This document shows positions 46,017 through 55,221 of a DNA stretch of 64,000 nucleotides, piece after piece. Within the stretch, counting starts at the first letter, position 1. Every line of letters begins with the position of its first letter. The stretch is taken from the NCBI GenBank assembly GCA_016719165.1, contig JADKAJ010000002.1, positions 868,001 to 932,000 of the forward strand. Reading direction: 5' to 3'. Position numbers and translations under genes: made by a program. Below the pieces are notes generated by a model, which saw nothing but the letters and a program-made list of their open reading frames with translations, did not search any database and had not been told where the DNA came from. Source of the stretch: Chitinophagaceae bacterium (GTDB lineage: Bacteria > Bacteroidota > Bacteroidia > Chitinophagales > Chitinophagaceae).

Positions 46017-47015
46017 ATGTTTATTGTAGAAGATTACGGATTGGCCATTATGCTTTGTATTGTCACCATGCTTTGCTGGGGTTCCTGGGCTAATACGACA
46101 AAACTTACCACCAAAGCCTGGCGGTTTGAACTTTTTTATTGGGATTATGGTTTTGGTATATTGATCACCACATTGCTTCTGGCATTCACATTGGGAAGTA
46201 TTGGCCCAGAGGGCAGGGCTTTCCTTGATGATATTAAGCAGGCAGGTGCCAGCAATATCCTGTCTGCTTTTGCAGGCGGCATTATTTTTAATTTAGCAAA
46301 TATTTTATTGGTGGCTGCTATTGCCATTGCAGGAATGTCTGTTGCTTTCCCGGTTGGTATTGGCATTGCATTGGTATTGGGCGTAGTTGTTAATTATATT
46401 TCAAATCCCCAAGGAAACCCCGTGCTCATATTTGGCGGTGTAGCTTTAATTGCATTGGCTATATTATTAAATGCAAGGGCCTACCAGAAGCTGCAAACAA
46501 ATTCTGCTACCGGTGTTTCCAAAAAAGGGTTGATATTATCAGTCGTAAGCGGCTGTTTAATGGGTCTTTTTTATAAGTATGTTGCCGGTTCAATGGTTAC
46601 CAATTTCAATGTACCGGATGCCGGGAAGCTGACTCCTTATACTGCCCTGGTAATTTTTGCGATTGGTATTGTGATCAGCAGTTTTCTTTTTAATTCTCTG
46701 CAAATGAAACGTCCTTTCATTGGTACGCCGGTATCTTTCACTGACTATTTTAAAGGCATAACAAAGGATCATTTGATTGGTATTTTAGGTGGAGTAATAT
46801 GGTGCGTAGGTATGTCTTTGAGTATAATAGCATCGGGTAAAGCCGGCCCGGCGGTTTCATATGGATTAGGACAAGGTGCAACGGTGGTGGCAGCACTATG
46901 GGGGATTTATGTATGGAGGGAGTTTGATAAAGCACCACAGGGAACAAAATCCTTACTGAATATCATGCTGCTCTTATATATAGGCGGGTTGGCAATGATA
47001 ATACTTTCAAAGTGA
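46017..47015 (+). CDS. GRP/DMT-type sugar permease
   Basis: 332 residues with about ten hydrophobic segments and no signal peptide, in the drug/metabolite transporter superfamily. The MLCWGSWANTTKLT start, GGIIFNLANILLVAAIAIAGMSVAFPVGIGIALVLG-type helices (in part) and the second-half segment GVIWCVGMSLSIIASGKAGPAVSYGLGQGATVVAALWG are typical of glucose/ribose uptake (GRP) proteins such as GlcU, RbsU and RhaT relatives. It would carry monosaccharides across the inner membrane with protons or sodium. It is the only inner-membrane sugar carrier in the locus, and being two genes after ribokinase makes ribose, glucose or galactose candidate substrates. Confidence 0.86.
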   Translation: MFIVEDYGLAIMLCIVTMLCWGSWANTTKLTTKAWRFELFYWDYGFGILITTLLLAFTLGSIGPEGRAFLDDIKQAGASNILSAFAGGIIFNLANILLVAAIAIAGMSVAFPVGIGIALVLGVVVNYISNPQGNPVLIFGGVALIALAILLNARAYQKLQTNSATGVSKKGLILSVVSGCLMGLFYKYVAGSMVTNFNVPDAGKLTPYTALVIFAIGIVISSFLFNSLQMKRPFIGTPVSFTDYFKGITKDHLIGILGGVIWCVGMSLSIIASGKAGPAVSYGLGQGATVVAALWGIYVWREFDKAPQGTKSLLNIMLLLYIGGLAMIILSK

Positions 47016-47081
47016 GTTTTATTCATGGCTAGCCGGAAACTTAAATATATTTAATCTTCATTTTGGTATAAAAACTCTGTT

Positions 47082-49319
47082 ATGTTTAATCCAGTTTTTA
47101 AAAGATCAGTCATTCTGTTTATTGCACTAGTAAGTTTTATTGTATGTACAGCTCAAATAAAAACCATTGACCAGAGGGTGGATTCTGTCTTAAAATTAAT
47201 GACACTCGAAGAGAAAGCAGGACAGATGAACCAATACAATGGACCATGGGCAGCAACAGGTCCTTTAACCAATGACAATAATTTATTATCGCAGATAAAA
47301 GACGGTAAAGTGGGTTCTATGCTGAACGTAACAGGTGTGGCAAGAACAAAAGAGTTGCAGCAACTGGCTATGCAATCAAGATTAAAGATCCCTTTATTAT
47401 TCGGGCAGGATGTGATACATGGATACAGAACTATATTTCCCATTCCCCTGGGGGAAGCAGCAAGCTGGGATATACCTGCAATGGAGCAATCTGCGAGGAT
47501 TGCTGCCACAGAAGCAGCAGCGGTAGGTGTACACTGGACTTTTGCCCCGATGGTGGATATAGCCCGCGATCCAAGATGGGGAAGAGTAATGGAAGGTGCC
47601 GGTGAAGATCCTTATCTCGGCTCATTGATCGCTACAGCCAGAGTGAAAGGATTCCAGGGCAAGGGGTTTGGCAATACAGATGGACTCATGGCTTGTGCTA
47701 AACATTTTGCAGCCTATGGTGCTGCGGTGGGTGGCAGGGATTATAATTCTGTAGATATGAGTTTGCGACAATTGCATGAAGTGTACTTGCCTCCCTTCAA
47801 AGCAGCGGCTGAAGCAGGTGCAGCCACCTTCATGAATTCATTCAATGACCTCAATGGCATACCGGCCACTGGTAATAAATATTTGCAAAGAGATATTTTG
47901 AAAGGGGAATGGAAATTCAAAGGATTTGTGGTGAGCGACTGGGGTAGTGTGGGCGAAATGATCAATCATGGGTTTTCTAAAGATAATTATGAAGCCGCCA
48001 TGCAGGCAGTCAATGCCGGCAGCGATATGGATATGGAAAGCCGGAGTTATATCAAACACCTGGCTGCACTGGTAAAGGAGGGGAAAGTAAAAATGAATGT
48101 GATTGATGATGCGGTGCGGCGTATTCTGAAAAAGAAATTTGAAATGGGGCTATTTGATGACCCCTATAAATACAGTAATGAAGAAAGAGAAAAGGCGCAA
48201 TGGAATAATGCGGAGCATATAAAAGTGGCAAGGGATATTTCCAGGAAAAGTATTGTGTTGCTGAAAAACGAAAAGCAATTACTTCCATTGAGTAAACAAA
48301 CAAAAAAGATTGCCCTGATTGGTCCGTTTGCCAAAGCAAAAGCTGATAATAATGGTTTCTGGAGTTATGATTGGCCGGATGATACGGCAAGAATTTCTTC
48401 TTTATGGGAAGGTGTTCAGCGGAAACTTAGTGCCGCTTCAGAAATAGTATATGCAAAGGGTTGTAATATCAACGATTCATCAACGGCAGGTTTTACAGAA
48501 GCAGTGGCTGTTGCAAAAGAAGCAGATATTGTGATCATCAGTGTTGGTGAAGCCAGGGATATGAGTGGTGAAGCAAAAAGCCGGAGCAATATACATTTGC
48601 CCGGTGTGCAGGAAAAATTGATCAAAGCAGTGATGAATGCAGGAAAACCTGTTGTGGTATTGATCAGTGCCGGTCGTCCATTGATCTTTAACTGGACGGC
48701 AGATAATGCACCAGCGATTCTTTACACCTGGTGGCTGGGTACGGAAGCAGGCAATGCTATTGCAGATGTATTGTTTGGCGACTATAATCCTTCCGGCAAA
48801 TTACCAATGACTTTTCCAAGAACTGAGGGACAGATCCCAATCTATTATAATCATTATAATACAGGCCGTCCGGCAAAGAATGATAGTGACCTGCATTATG
48901 TATCAGCCTTTACCGATCTGCCCAACAGCCCGAAATTTCCATTTGGATATGGGCTCAGCTATACAAAATTTGATTACAGCAATATCCGGCTGAGTAAAGC
49001 TCAGTTCAAACCTGGGGAAAAGATTGAAGCAATGGTTACAGTTCATAATAATGGTAATTATGACGGGGAAGAGGTGGTGCAATTATATATTAGAGATATA
49101 ACCGGTTCTGTAGTAAGGCCGGTAAAAGAGTTAAAAGGGTTTCAAAAAATTACCTTGAAGAAAGGAGAAACAAAAGAAGTCCGATTTACGATCAGTGTGA
49201 ATGATCTCCGTTTTTACAACGATAAACTGCAATATATTTACGAACCGGGACAATTTAAATTGTTTATCGGGGGTAGCAGCAATGACGTGAAAGAAGTTAA
49301 TTTTCAGCTCACTAAATAA
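47082..49319 (+). CDS. bglX: GH3 beta-glucosidase 2 (BglX-type)
   Basis: 745 residues with a cleaved signal peptide (ending CTAQ). The three-domain BglX arrangement is complete: TLEEKAGQMNQYNGPW, IFGQDVIHGYRT-like helix, RWGRVMEGAGEDPYL, KHFAAYGAAVGGRDYN, the nucleophile Asp in VVSDWGSVGEM (D286), GEARDMSGEAKSRSNIHLP in the sandwich domain, and the fibronectin III-like C-terminus (VVQLYIRDITGSVVRPVKELKGF). It is clearly a paralogue of the GH3 at 19796 but differs in the substrate-site loops (VSDWGS against VTDYTG), so a different linkage or aglycone preference is likely. It is the penultimate gene of the enzyme run. Confidence 0.94.
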   Translation: MFNPVFKRSVILFIALVSFIVCTAQIKTIDQRVDSVLKLMTLEEKAGQMNQYNGPWAATGPLTNDNNLLSQIKDGKVGSMLNVTGVARTKELQQLAMQSRLKIPLLFGQDVIHGYRTIFPIPLGEAASWDIPAMEQSARIAATEAAAVGVHWTFAPMVDIARDPRWGRVMEGAGEDPYLGSLIATARVKGFQGKGFGNTDGLMACAKHFAAYGAAVGGRDYNSVDMSLRQLHEVYLPPFKAAAEAGAATFMNSFNDLNGIPATGNKYLQRDILKGEWKFKGFVVSDWGSVGEMINHGFSKDNYEAAMQAVNAGSDMDMESRSYIKHLAALVKEGKVKMNVIDDAVRRILKKKFEMGLFDDPYKYSNEEREKAQWNNAEHIKVARDISRKSIVLLKNEKQLLPLSKQTKKIALIGPFAKAKADNNGFWSYDWPDDTARISSLWEGVQRKLSAASEIVYAKGCNINDSSTAGFTEAVAVAKEADIVIISVGEARDMSGEAKSRSNIHLPGVQEKLIKAVMNAGKPVVVLISAGRPLIFNWTADNAPAILYTWWLGTEAGNAIADVLFGDYNPSGKLPMTFPRTEGQIPIYYNHYNTGRPAKNDSDLHYVSAFTDLPNSPKFPFGYGLSYTKFDYSNIRLSKAQFKPGEKIEAMVTVHNNGNYDGEEVVQLYIRDITGSVVRPVKELKGFQKITLKKGETKEVRFTISVNDLRFYNDKLQYIYEPGQFKLFIGGSSNDVKEVNFQLTK

Positions 49320-49324
49320 ATGGT

Positions 49325-50101
49325 ATGAAAAAATTTATTGCTTTAGTCGTACTCACCGGTTTGTCTGTGCTGACGATTGCTCAGGATTTGAGCCTCTTTC
49401 AAAAAAAGCAATTTATTAGTGGTAATGATACGCTGCCGTATCGTTTATTACTGCCAGAGAATTATGATGTCTCTAAAAAATATCCATTGGTATTTTTTCT
49501 CCACGGCGCCGGTGAAAGAGGAAATGACAATGAAAAACAACTGTTACATGGAGCTAAGCTTTTCCTGAAAGAGGAAGTGAGAAAAAAATATCCCGCTATT
49601 GTGATTTTTCCGCAATGTCCCCAAAATAGCTTCTGGAGTAATGTTGATTTTAAAATGGAAAATGGTAAAAGAGTATTTGCATTTAAAGCAGAAGGCGAAC
49701 CAACAATTGCGATGAAGCTGGCACAGGAGTTATTGTTTACAATTTTAAAGGACTATCGGGTAAGTAAGAGAAAGGTCTATGTTGGTGGATTATCCATGGG
49801 TGGTATGGGGACTTTTGAGATAGTACGACGTAATCCCAGGCTTTTTGCAGCGGCCTTTCCTATATGTGGCGGCGGCGAACCTTCAACAGCTTCACAACTT
49901 AAGAAAACCAAATGGTGGATATTTCATGGGGGTAAGGACGATGTTGTGCCACCGGAATTATCCCAAAAAATGTCAGCAGCTTTAAAAGCTGTAAAATCAT
50001 CAGTAAAATTTACGTTGTATCCAACTGCTAACCATAATAGCTGGGACCCTGCCTTTGCTGAACCAGGCTTGTTTCCCTGGTTGTTTGCACAGAAAAAGTG
50101 A
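49325..50101 (+). CDS. Secreted alpha/beta-hydrolase (carboxylesterase/peptidase type)
   Basis: 258 residues with signal peptide (ending TIAQD). The alpha/beta-hydrolase fold is seen in LVFFLHGAGERGNDNEKQL (oxyanion region), the nucleophile Ser157 in GGLSMGGMG, the catalytic Asp region in WIFHGGKDDVVPP, and His in ANHNSWDPAF. The HGAGERG segment with GLSMGG is typical of the prolyl-oligopeptidase-like or PHB-depolymerase-like esterases that appear in polysaccharide loci as acetyl or feruloyl esterases. It begins 5 nt after GH3-2 and ends the plus-strand locus. Its stop codon directly abuts the stop codon of the opposing DUF4834 gene. Confidence 0.9.
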   Translation: MKKFIALVVLTGLSVLTIAQDLSLFQKKQFISGNDTLPYRLLLPENYDVSKKYPLVFFLHGAGERGNDNEKQLLHGAKLFLKEEVRKKYPAIVIFPQCPQNSFWSNVDFKMENGKRVFAFKAEGEPTIAMKLAQELLFTILKDYRVSKRKVYVGGLSMGGMGTFEIVRRNPRLFAAAFPICGGGEPSTASQLKKTKWWIFHGGKDDVVPPELSQKMSAALKAVKSSVKFTLYPTANHNSWDPAFAEPGLFPWLFAQKK

Positions 50102-50335
50102 TTATTTTATTTCCTCGAACTCAATATAATCTCCCGCCTTTTTTTTAGGAGGAGGTTCTGAGGGGGAAGTTTGGGATGAAAAGCCCTGCTGCTCCTGCAT
50201 CTGTTCCTGCATACGGCTATGCATTTCACGGAATCCTTTTTTTATTTTGCGGCTGGCCAGGTACACAGGAATGACCAGTTTAAAAATGAACTGGTATAAT
50301 ATATAAGCCAGGATGGCGAATAAAATGTACTTCAT
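50102..50335 (-). CDS. DUF4834 family small membrane protein
   Basis: 77 residues: one N-terminal membrane helix (MKYILFAILAYILYQFIFKL in part), then a basic stretch (ASRKIKKGF), a Gln/Met-rich segment and a Pro/Lys-rich tail ending in GDYIEFEEIK. This matches the small DUF4834 proteins conserved in Bacteroidota, of unknown function. It is divergent from rimP and convergent with the esterase gene, without a single base between the two stop codons. Confidence 0.85.
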   Translation of the reverse strand: MKYILFAILAYILYQFIFKLVIPVYLASRKIKKGFREMHSRMQEQMQEQQGFSSQTSPSEPPPKKKAGDYIEFEEIK

Positions 50336-50427
50336 TATGGTGTAAAGATAAGACGGCCCTTTTTTTCATTGCCGGGAATTTGCCGTTGTTTACCGAATTA
50401 TTAACCTTCTGTTTTTCAGATTTTCAA

Positions 50428-50460
50428 TTTGGCTCATACCATTCATTTCCCTTACATTTG
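50428..50460 (+). promoter_or_regulatory. Canonical Bacteroidota promoter for rimP-nusA-infB
   Basis: TTTG at 50428-50431 and a perfect TAnnTTTG (TACATTTG) at 50453-50460 are separated by 21 bp, the spacing of the Bacteroidota -33/-7 promoter. The start of transcription is expected around 50467, giving a leader of about 50 nt before rimP. Confidence 0.75.
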
Positions 50461-50478
50461 CATCGGAAAAAGACGATA

Positions 50479-50502
50479 GAAGGGAACGAGGCCGTTCCCT
50501 TC
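50479..50502 (+). promoter_or_regulatory. Hairpin in the 5' leader of rimP
   Basis: A perfect 10-bp stem GAAGGGAACG/CGTTCCCTTC with a 4-nt loop AGGC is followed by TTCTTTTA. It lies between the predicted transcription start and the rimP ATG at 50517, and the U-rich stretch after a GC-containing stem resembles an intrinsic terminator, so it could act as an attenuator or as a 5' stabiliser of the rimP-nusA-infB mRNA. Confidence 0.65.
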
Positions 50503-50516
50503 TTCTTTTATACCCC

Positions 50517-50987
50517 ATGAACATAGAATCTCAAATACAAGCAATTGAGCAAAGGGTGAAAGCCCTGATCAGCGCTGAACCGGAATTGTTTTTGGTTGAA
50601 ATTAGAATTAAACCTACCAACAACATTAAGGTGTATATCGATGGTAATCATGGGGTTAGTGTTGATAGACTGGTTCAATATAACCGTAAATTATACAAGC
50701 AGCTGGAAGAAGAGGGAATGTTTCCGGAGGGAGATTTTTCCCTCGAATTGTCTTCACCGGGTTTGGATGAGCCGTTGAAACTACACCGGCAGTACCTGAA
50801 AAATATTGGCCGTTATGTCGAAGTAACAGGAAAAGAGGGTAACAGGGTTGAAGGAAAGCTGATCAGTGCAACAGATACCGAAATTGTGGTGGAAGAAGTT
50901 AAAGGAAAAGGAAAAAAAATGGAAACAGTGCAACACACTATTTCTTTTGATGATATAAAAACAACAAAAATTCAAATTAAATTTTAA
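50517..50987 (+). CDS. rimP: Ribosome maturation factor RimP
   Basis: 156 residues of the RimP (YhbC/DUF150) family, which helps maturation of the 30S subunit. The N-terminal alpha/beta domain contains LVEIRIKPTNNIKVYIDGNHGVSVD and the conserved SLELSSPGLDEPLK, and the C-terminal SH3-like domain starts with GRYVEVTGKEGNRVEGKL. The order rimP-nusA-infB is universal in bacteria and fixes the identity. It starts just after a promoter-proximal hairpin, and 27 nt separate it from nusA. Confidence 0.96.
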   Translation: MNIESQIQAIEQRVKALISAEPELFLVEIRIKPTNNIKVYIDGNHGVSVDRLVQYNRKLYKQLEEEGMFPEGDFSLELSSPGLDEPLKLHRQYLKNIGRYVEVTGKEGNRVEGKLISATDTEIVVEEVKGKGKKMETVQHTISFDDIKTTKIQIKF

Positions 50988-51014
50988 TCAACCGGGATTT
51001 CAAAACTTTGTGTT

Positions 51015-52262
51015 ATGTCAAGTATTAACCTGATCGACGCATTCCAGGATTTTAAAGATGCGGAAAATATTGACCGTCCTACCATGATGAAAGTGGTGGA
51101 AGATGTATTTAAAACCTTATTGCGTAAAAAGTATAGTAGTGATGAGAATTTTGATGTGATTGTAAACGCTGAAAAAGGGGACCTTGAAATTATCCGTCGC
51201 AGGATGATTGTGGAAGATGGGCAAGTGGAAGATCCGCTGGCGCAGGTTGCCTATTCTGACGCTGTGAAGATAGAGCCAGACTTTGAAGTTGGTGAAGAGT
51301 TGTACGAAGAGATTGACCTGCTTGATTTTGGCCGCCGGGCTATCCTTGCTGCAAAACAGACACTGGCCAGCCGCATCAGTGACCTGAAGAAAAATGTACT
51401 GGCCAAAAAATATGGTGACAGAATCGGAGAGATCATCAGTGCCGAGGTATACCAGGTGTGGAAGAAAGAGATACTATTGTTGGACGAGGAAGGTAATGAA
51501 CTGATATTGCCCAAAAGTGAGCAGATACCACAGGATTATTTTAAAAAAGGCGAGAATATCCGTGCTGTTGTAAGAAAAGTGGATATGAAGAATAACAACC
51601 CTGTTATCATTCTTTCCCGTACTTCACCCGACTTCCTGGCGAAATTGCTGGAGATTGAAGTGCCAGAAATTTTTGATGGCTTGATTGTTATCAAAAAAAT
51701 TGTTCGTGATCCGGGAGAAAGAGCTAAAGTTGCTGTTGAATCGTATGATGATCGTATTGATCCCGTGGGTGCCTGCGTAGGTATGAAAGGAAGCCGGATA
51801 CATGGTATCGTTCGTGAGTTAAAAAATGAAAATATTGATGTGATCAACTGGACCAGTAACATCCAGTTGCTGATACAACGTTCACTGACACCTGCCAAGA
51901 TCACCAGTATGGAGTTGGATAATGAGAATAAACATGCAAATGTTTACCTTAAACCAGACCAGGTTTCGCTGGCGATCGGCCGAAGGGGTGTAAATATCAA
52001 ACTGGCCTCTGAATTGACCGGTTATGAGCTGGATGTATATCGTGACAACGAAGGTGAAGTGGAAGAGTTTGATATTGATCTTGAGGAGTTCAGTGATGAA
52101 ATTGAAACCTGGATCATTGATGAGCTGAAACGGGTAGGATGTGATACAGCCAGAAGTGTGTTGGCCCTTACTCCCGAGGAATTGGAAAGAAGAACTGATC
52201 TGGAGAAAGAAACGATTGATGAATTAAGAAAAGTGCTGAAAGAAGAATTTGAAAAAGAATAA
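51015..52262 (+). CDS. nusA: Transcription termination/antitermination factor NusA
   Basis: 415 residues, the usual length of Bacteroidota NusA, which lack the long C-terminal repeats of E. coli NusA. The order is: N-terminal RNA-polymerase-binding domain (about 1-125), S1 domain (EIISAEVYQVWKKEILL, from about 137), and two KH domains (KVAVESYDDRIDPVGACVGMKGSRI with the KH-type GMKG loop, and VSLAIGRRGVNIKLASELTGY). An acidic tail ends the protein. NusA modulates pausing, termination and antitermination and binds nascent RNA. It sits between rimP and infB as in most bacteria. Confidence 0.97.
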   Translation: MSSINLIDAFQDFKDAENIDRPTMMKVVEDVFKTLLRKKYSSDENFDVIVNAEKGDLEIIRRRMIVEDGQVEDPLAQVAYSDAVKIEPDFEVGEELYEEIDLLDFGRRAILAAKQTLASRISDLKKNVLAKKYGDRIGEIISAEVYQVWKKEILLLDEEGNELILPKSEQIPQDYFKKGENIRAVVRKVDMKNNNPVIILSRTSPDFLAKLLEIEVPEIFDGLIVIKKIVRDPGERAKVAVESYDDRIDPVGACVGMKGSRIHGIVRELKNENIDVINWTSNIQLLIQRSLTPAKITSMELDNENKHANVYLKPDQVSLAIGRRGVNIKLASELTGYELDVYRDNEGEVEEFDIDLEEFSDEIETWIIDELKRVGCDTARSVLALTPEELERRTDLEKETIDELRKVLKEEFEKE

Positions 52263-52370
52263 ATGAAGTCAGCAATGTCATTGTAGTAAAATAAGTCATT
52301 GGGAATTTCCTGCTTATTTGCTATGTACTATTATGACAGCATTTGACTTAACGACAATTAAATAAACTGA

Positions 52371-55208
52371 ATGGCAGAATTAAAACTTCCAAGATTATTA
52401 GCTGCAGCCAAAGAATTTAACATTGGCCAGGACACTCTTATTGCCTTTTTGATAGGGAAAGGATTTGCTAAAGATGATCTTAAGCCTACGTCTAAGTTGA
52501 CTGAGGATATGTACCGGGCTTTGCAACAGGAATTTCAAAGTGATAAGGCCGCAAAGATGAAAAGCGACCAGCTTGAATTACCCAAAGGAGCCCAGGGAGA
52601 AGCAAAAAAGAAAAAAGAGGATGAAGAGATTAGTTTCAAAAAAGAAGAAAAGCCGGCTCCAAAAGCACCCAAAAAGGAGGAAGAGCCAAAGCCAGTAGAA
52701 GAAAAGCCGGTTCAGACTGTTAAAGAAGAAGAAAAGAAAGAAGAAGAAGTGGTAAAATTGGAGGTTCCTGAAATAGAAGGACCTAAAGTGGTGAAAAAGA
52801 TAGACCTCTCTGCTATAGATTCTTCAACCCGTCCTAAAAAGATTACCAAAGTTAAAAAGGAAGAAGAGCCAAAACCTGCAGAAGAAAAAACTGCAAAGAG
52901 TAAAGCAAAAAAGAAAAAGGAAGACGAAGAAGTAGCAGAAGAAATAAAGCCTGTTGAAGAAGTAGTTGCAAAAGAAGAACCGGTAACTGAAGAACAGCAT
53001 TCAGTTATTGAAAATATCGAGGTGGAGAAATTGACGGGTCCGAAAATTCTTGGTAAGATTGAATTGCCCGTTGATAGTGATACAAGGCCTGTAAAAGATG
53101 AAAAGAAAAAAAGGAAACGTATCCCGATAGAGAAAAAAGATACCAAACGGGAAATTTTCATTAATAAAGAAGAAGATAAAAGGCCGGGTGGCGGTGGTGG
53201 TTTCAACCGTGGAAGGGGTGGACCCGGTGCCGGTGGCAATCGCCGCGATAGCCGCGGTGCAGTTGGGGGCGGTCGTCGCGAAGAAAAATTGATTGACGAA
53301 AAAGAGATCCAGCGAAAAATACAGGAAACACAGGCAAAATTGTCTGGTGGTGGTGGAAAAGGTAAAAACCTGAAAGCCAAATTACGCCGTGAGAAAAGAC
53401 AGGAAATGGCCGATGCAATGGGTGAAGCCACAGAAGATAACAAACTGCAGGTTACTGAATTTATCAGTGTAAGCGAATTGGCTAATTTGATGGATGTAAG
53501 CTTCGCAGATGTTATCAGTAAATGTATGGGTCTTGGTATCATGGTGTCTATCAATCAGCGCCTGGATGCAGAAGTAATTGAATTGGTCGCCAGTGAATTT
53601 GGTTTCGATGTTGAATTTATTGACATGGAGAAACACATGGAAATGGAAGAAGAAATGGAAGAAGATGATGAAGAGGATCTTCAGCCCCGTTCTCCGATTG
53701 TTACTATCATGGGCCACGTTGACCATGGAAAGACATCATTGCTTGACTATATACGCAGTGCAAATGTGGTAGCAGGTGAAGCCGGCGGTATTACGCAGCA
53801 CATCGGTGCTTACCAGGTGGAATTAGCTAATGGAAAAGAAATTACGTTCTTAGATACACCCGGTCACGAAGCTTTTACAGCGATGAGGGCAAGGGGTGCC
53901 AAGGTTACCGATATTGCAGTAATTGTTATTGCAGCGGATGATGCAGTGATGCCGCAAACCCGTGAAGCTATCAGCCATGCCCAGGCAGCAGGTGTACCGA
54001 TGATTTTTGCCATCAATAAAATTGATAAAGACGGGGCTAATCCTCAGAAGATATACGAGCAATTATCACAAATGAATTTACTCGTGGAAGAGTGGGGTGG
54101 TAAGTTCCAGAACCAGGAAATAGCCGCCAAAAAAGGATTGAATATTGACAAGCTCCTGGAAAAAATTCTGCTTGAGGCTGAAATACTTGATCTGAAAGCT
54201 AATCCTGATCGGGAAGCAACAGGTACCATTATTGAAGCTTCACTGGATAAGGGCCGTGGCTATGTAGCAACATTATTGGTGGAGAACGGAACATTGAAAC
54301 CCGGGGATCTGATTGTCAGTGGCCAGTATTTTGGCCGTGTTAAGGCCATGTTCAATGAAAGAAATAAAAAAGAAGATAAAGCAGGACCTTCTGCACCAGC
54401 TGTAATATTGGGGTTAAACGGAGCACCACAGGCAGGTGAAAAATTTAAGGTCTACGAGGATGAAGCAGAGGCAAAGGAAATTGCATATCGCCGTGCACAG
54501 ATACTGCGTGAGCAGGGTATCAGAACCAAGAAACATATTACACTGGATGAAATAGGCCGTCGTCTTGCATTGGGTAGTTTTAAAGAACTGAAAGTTATTA
54601 TCAAGGGTGATGTGGACGGTTCAGTAGAAGCGTTGAGCGACTCTTTGCAAAAACTATCTACACAGGAGATACTGGTAAGTGTTATACATAAAGGGGTTGG
54701 TCAGATCAATGAAAGTGATATCGTACTGGCTGAAGCATCTGATGCTATCGTTATTGCCTTTAACGTTCGTCCTTCCCTGCAGGCCTCAAGATTGGCAGAT
54801 AATGCAGGTATTGAGATAAAGATGTATTCTATTATCTACAATGCGATTGAAGAAGTGAAGAGTGCCATGGAAGGTATGCTGGAACCGAAAGTGCAAGAAA
54901 AAATTGTTGCTAATGTGGAAATAAGGGAAGTGTTTAAGTTCGATAAAGCAACAGTTGCCGGATGTATTGTACTGGATGGTAAGATTAAGAGAGATTCCAA
55001 GATTCGCCTGATACGTGATGGTATCGTTATTTATCCGACCGGGGAAGGTGTCAATGCGGAACTGGCCTCCCTGAAGCGATTCAAAGACGATGCAAAAGAA
55101 GTGGTATCTGGTATGGAATGCGGATTGACTATCAAGAATTTCAGTGATATAAAAGTCGGCGATGTGGTTGAAGCTTATGAAATTGAAGAAGTAAAGCGAA
55201 CATTATAA
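52371..55208 (+). CDS. infB: Translation initiation factor IF-2
   Basis: 945 residues. The N-terminus begins with an IF2_N module (LPRLLAAAKEFNIGQDTLIAFL), then a highly charged Lys/Glu/Pro-rich region to about residue 260 with two copies of a GPKxxxKI(D/E)L....(S/D)TRP motif (about residues 139-162 and 223-243), a Gly/Arg-rich stretch (about 270-305) and a second IF2_N-like module. The GTPase domain has GHVDHGKTSLLDY (G448 on), DTPGHEAF and NKIDK, followed by the EF-Tu-like domain II, IF-2 domain 3 and the initiator-tRNA-binding C-terminal domain. It places fMet-tRNA on the 30S subunit. It is 108 nt after nusA without an obvious new promoter. Confidence 0.97.
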   Translation: MAELKLPRLLAAAKEFNIGQDTLIAFLIGKGFAKDDLKPTSKLTEDMYRALQQEFQSDKAAKMKSDQLELPKGAQGEAKKKKEDEEISFKKEEKPAPKAPKKEEEPKPVEEKPVQTVKEEEKKEEEVVKLEVPEIEGPKVVKKIDLSAIDSSTRPKKITKVKKEEEPKPAEEKTAKSKAKKKKEDEEVAEEIKPVEEVVAKEEPVTEEQHSVIENIEVEKLTGPKILGKIELPVDSDTRPVKDEKKKRKRIPIEKKDTKREIFINKEEDKRPGGGGGFNRGRGGPGAGGNRRDSRGAVGGGRREEKLIDEKEIQRKIQETQAKLSGGGGKGKNLKAKLRREKRQEMADAMGEATEDNKLQVTEFISVSELANLMDVSFADVISKCMGLGIMVSINQRLDAEVIELVASEFGFDVEFIDMEKHMEMEEEMEEDDEEDLQPRSPIVTIMGHVDHGKTSLLDYIRSANVVAGEAGGITQHIGAYQVELANGKEITFLDTPGHEAFTAMRARGAKVTDIAVIVIAADDAVMPQTREAISHAQAAGVPMIFAINKIDKDGANPQKIYEQLSQMNLLVEEWGGKFQNQEIAAKKGLNIDKLLEKILLEAEILDLKANPDREATGTIIEASLDKGRGYVATLLVENGTLKPGDLIVSGQYFGRVKAMFNERNKKEDKAGPSAPAVILGLNGAPQAGEKFKVYEDEAEAKEIAYRRAQILREQGIRTKKHITLDEIGRRLALGSFKELKVIIKGDVDGSVEALSDSLQKLSTQEILVSVIHKGVGQINESDIVLAEASDAIVIAFNVRPSLQASRLADNAGIEIKMYSIIYNAIEEVKSAMEGMLEPKVQEKIVANVEIREVFKFDKATVAGCIVLDGKIKRDSKIRLIRDGIVIYPTGEGVNAELASLKRFKDDAKEVVSGMECGLTIKNFSDIKVGDVVEAYEIEEVKRTL

Positions 55209-55221
55209 TATCAAGGTATAA

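Noticed and set aside
52780..53000. AAGAAG-rich repeats in infB as a possible microsatellite or phase-variable tract
   Set aside because: They encode the normal disordered Lys/Glu linker of IF-2, are not exact tandem units, and lie in an essential gene.
52712..53554. 280-codon minus-strand frame opposite infB rich in Ser, Phe and Pro
   Set aside because: It mirrors the Lys/Glu-rich GAA/AAG codons of the IF-2 low-complexity region, which read as TTC/CTT on the other strand; not a gene.
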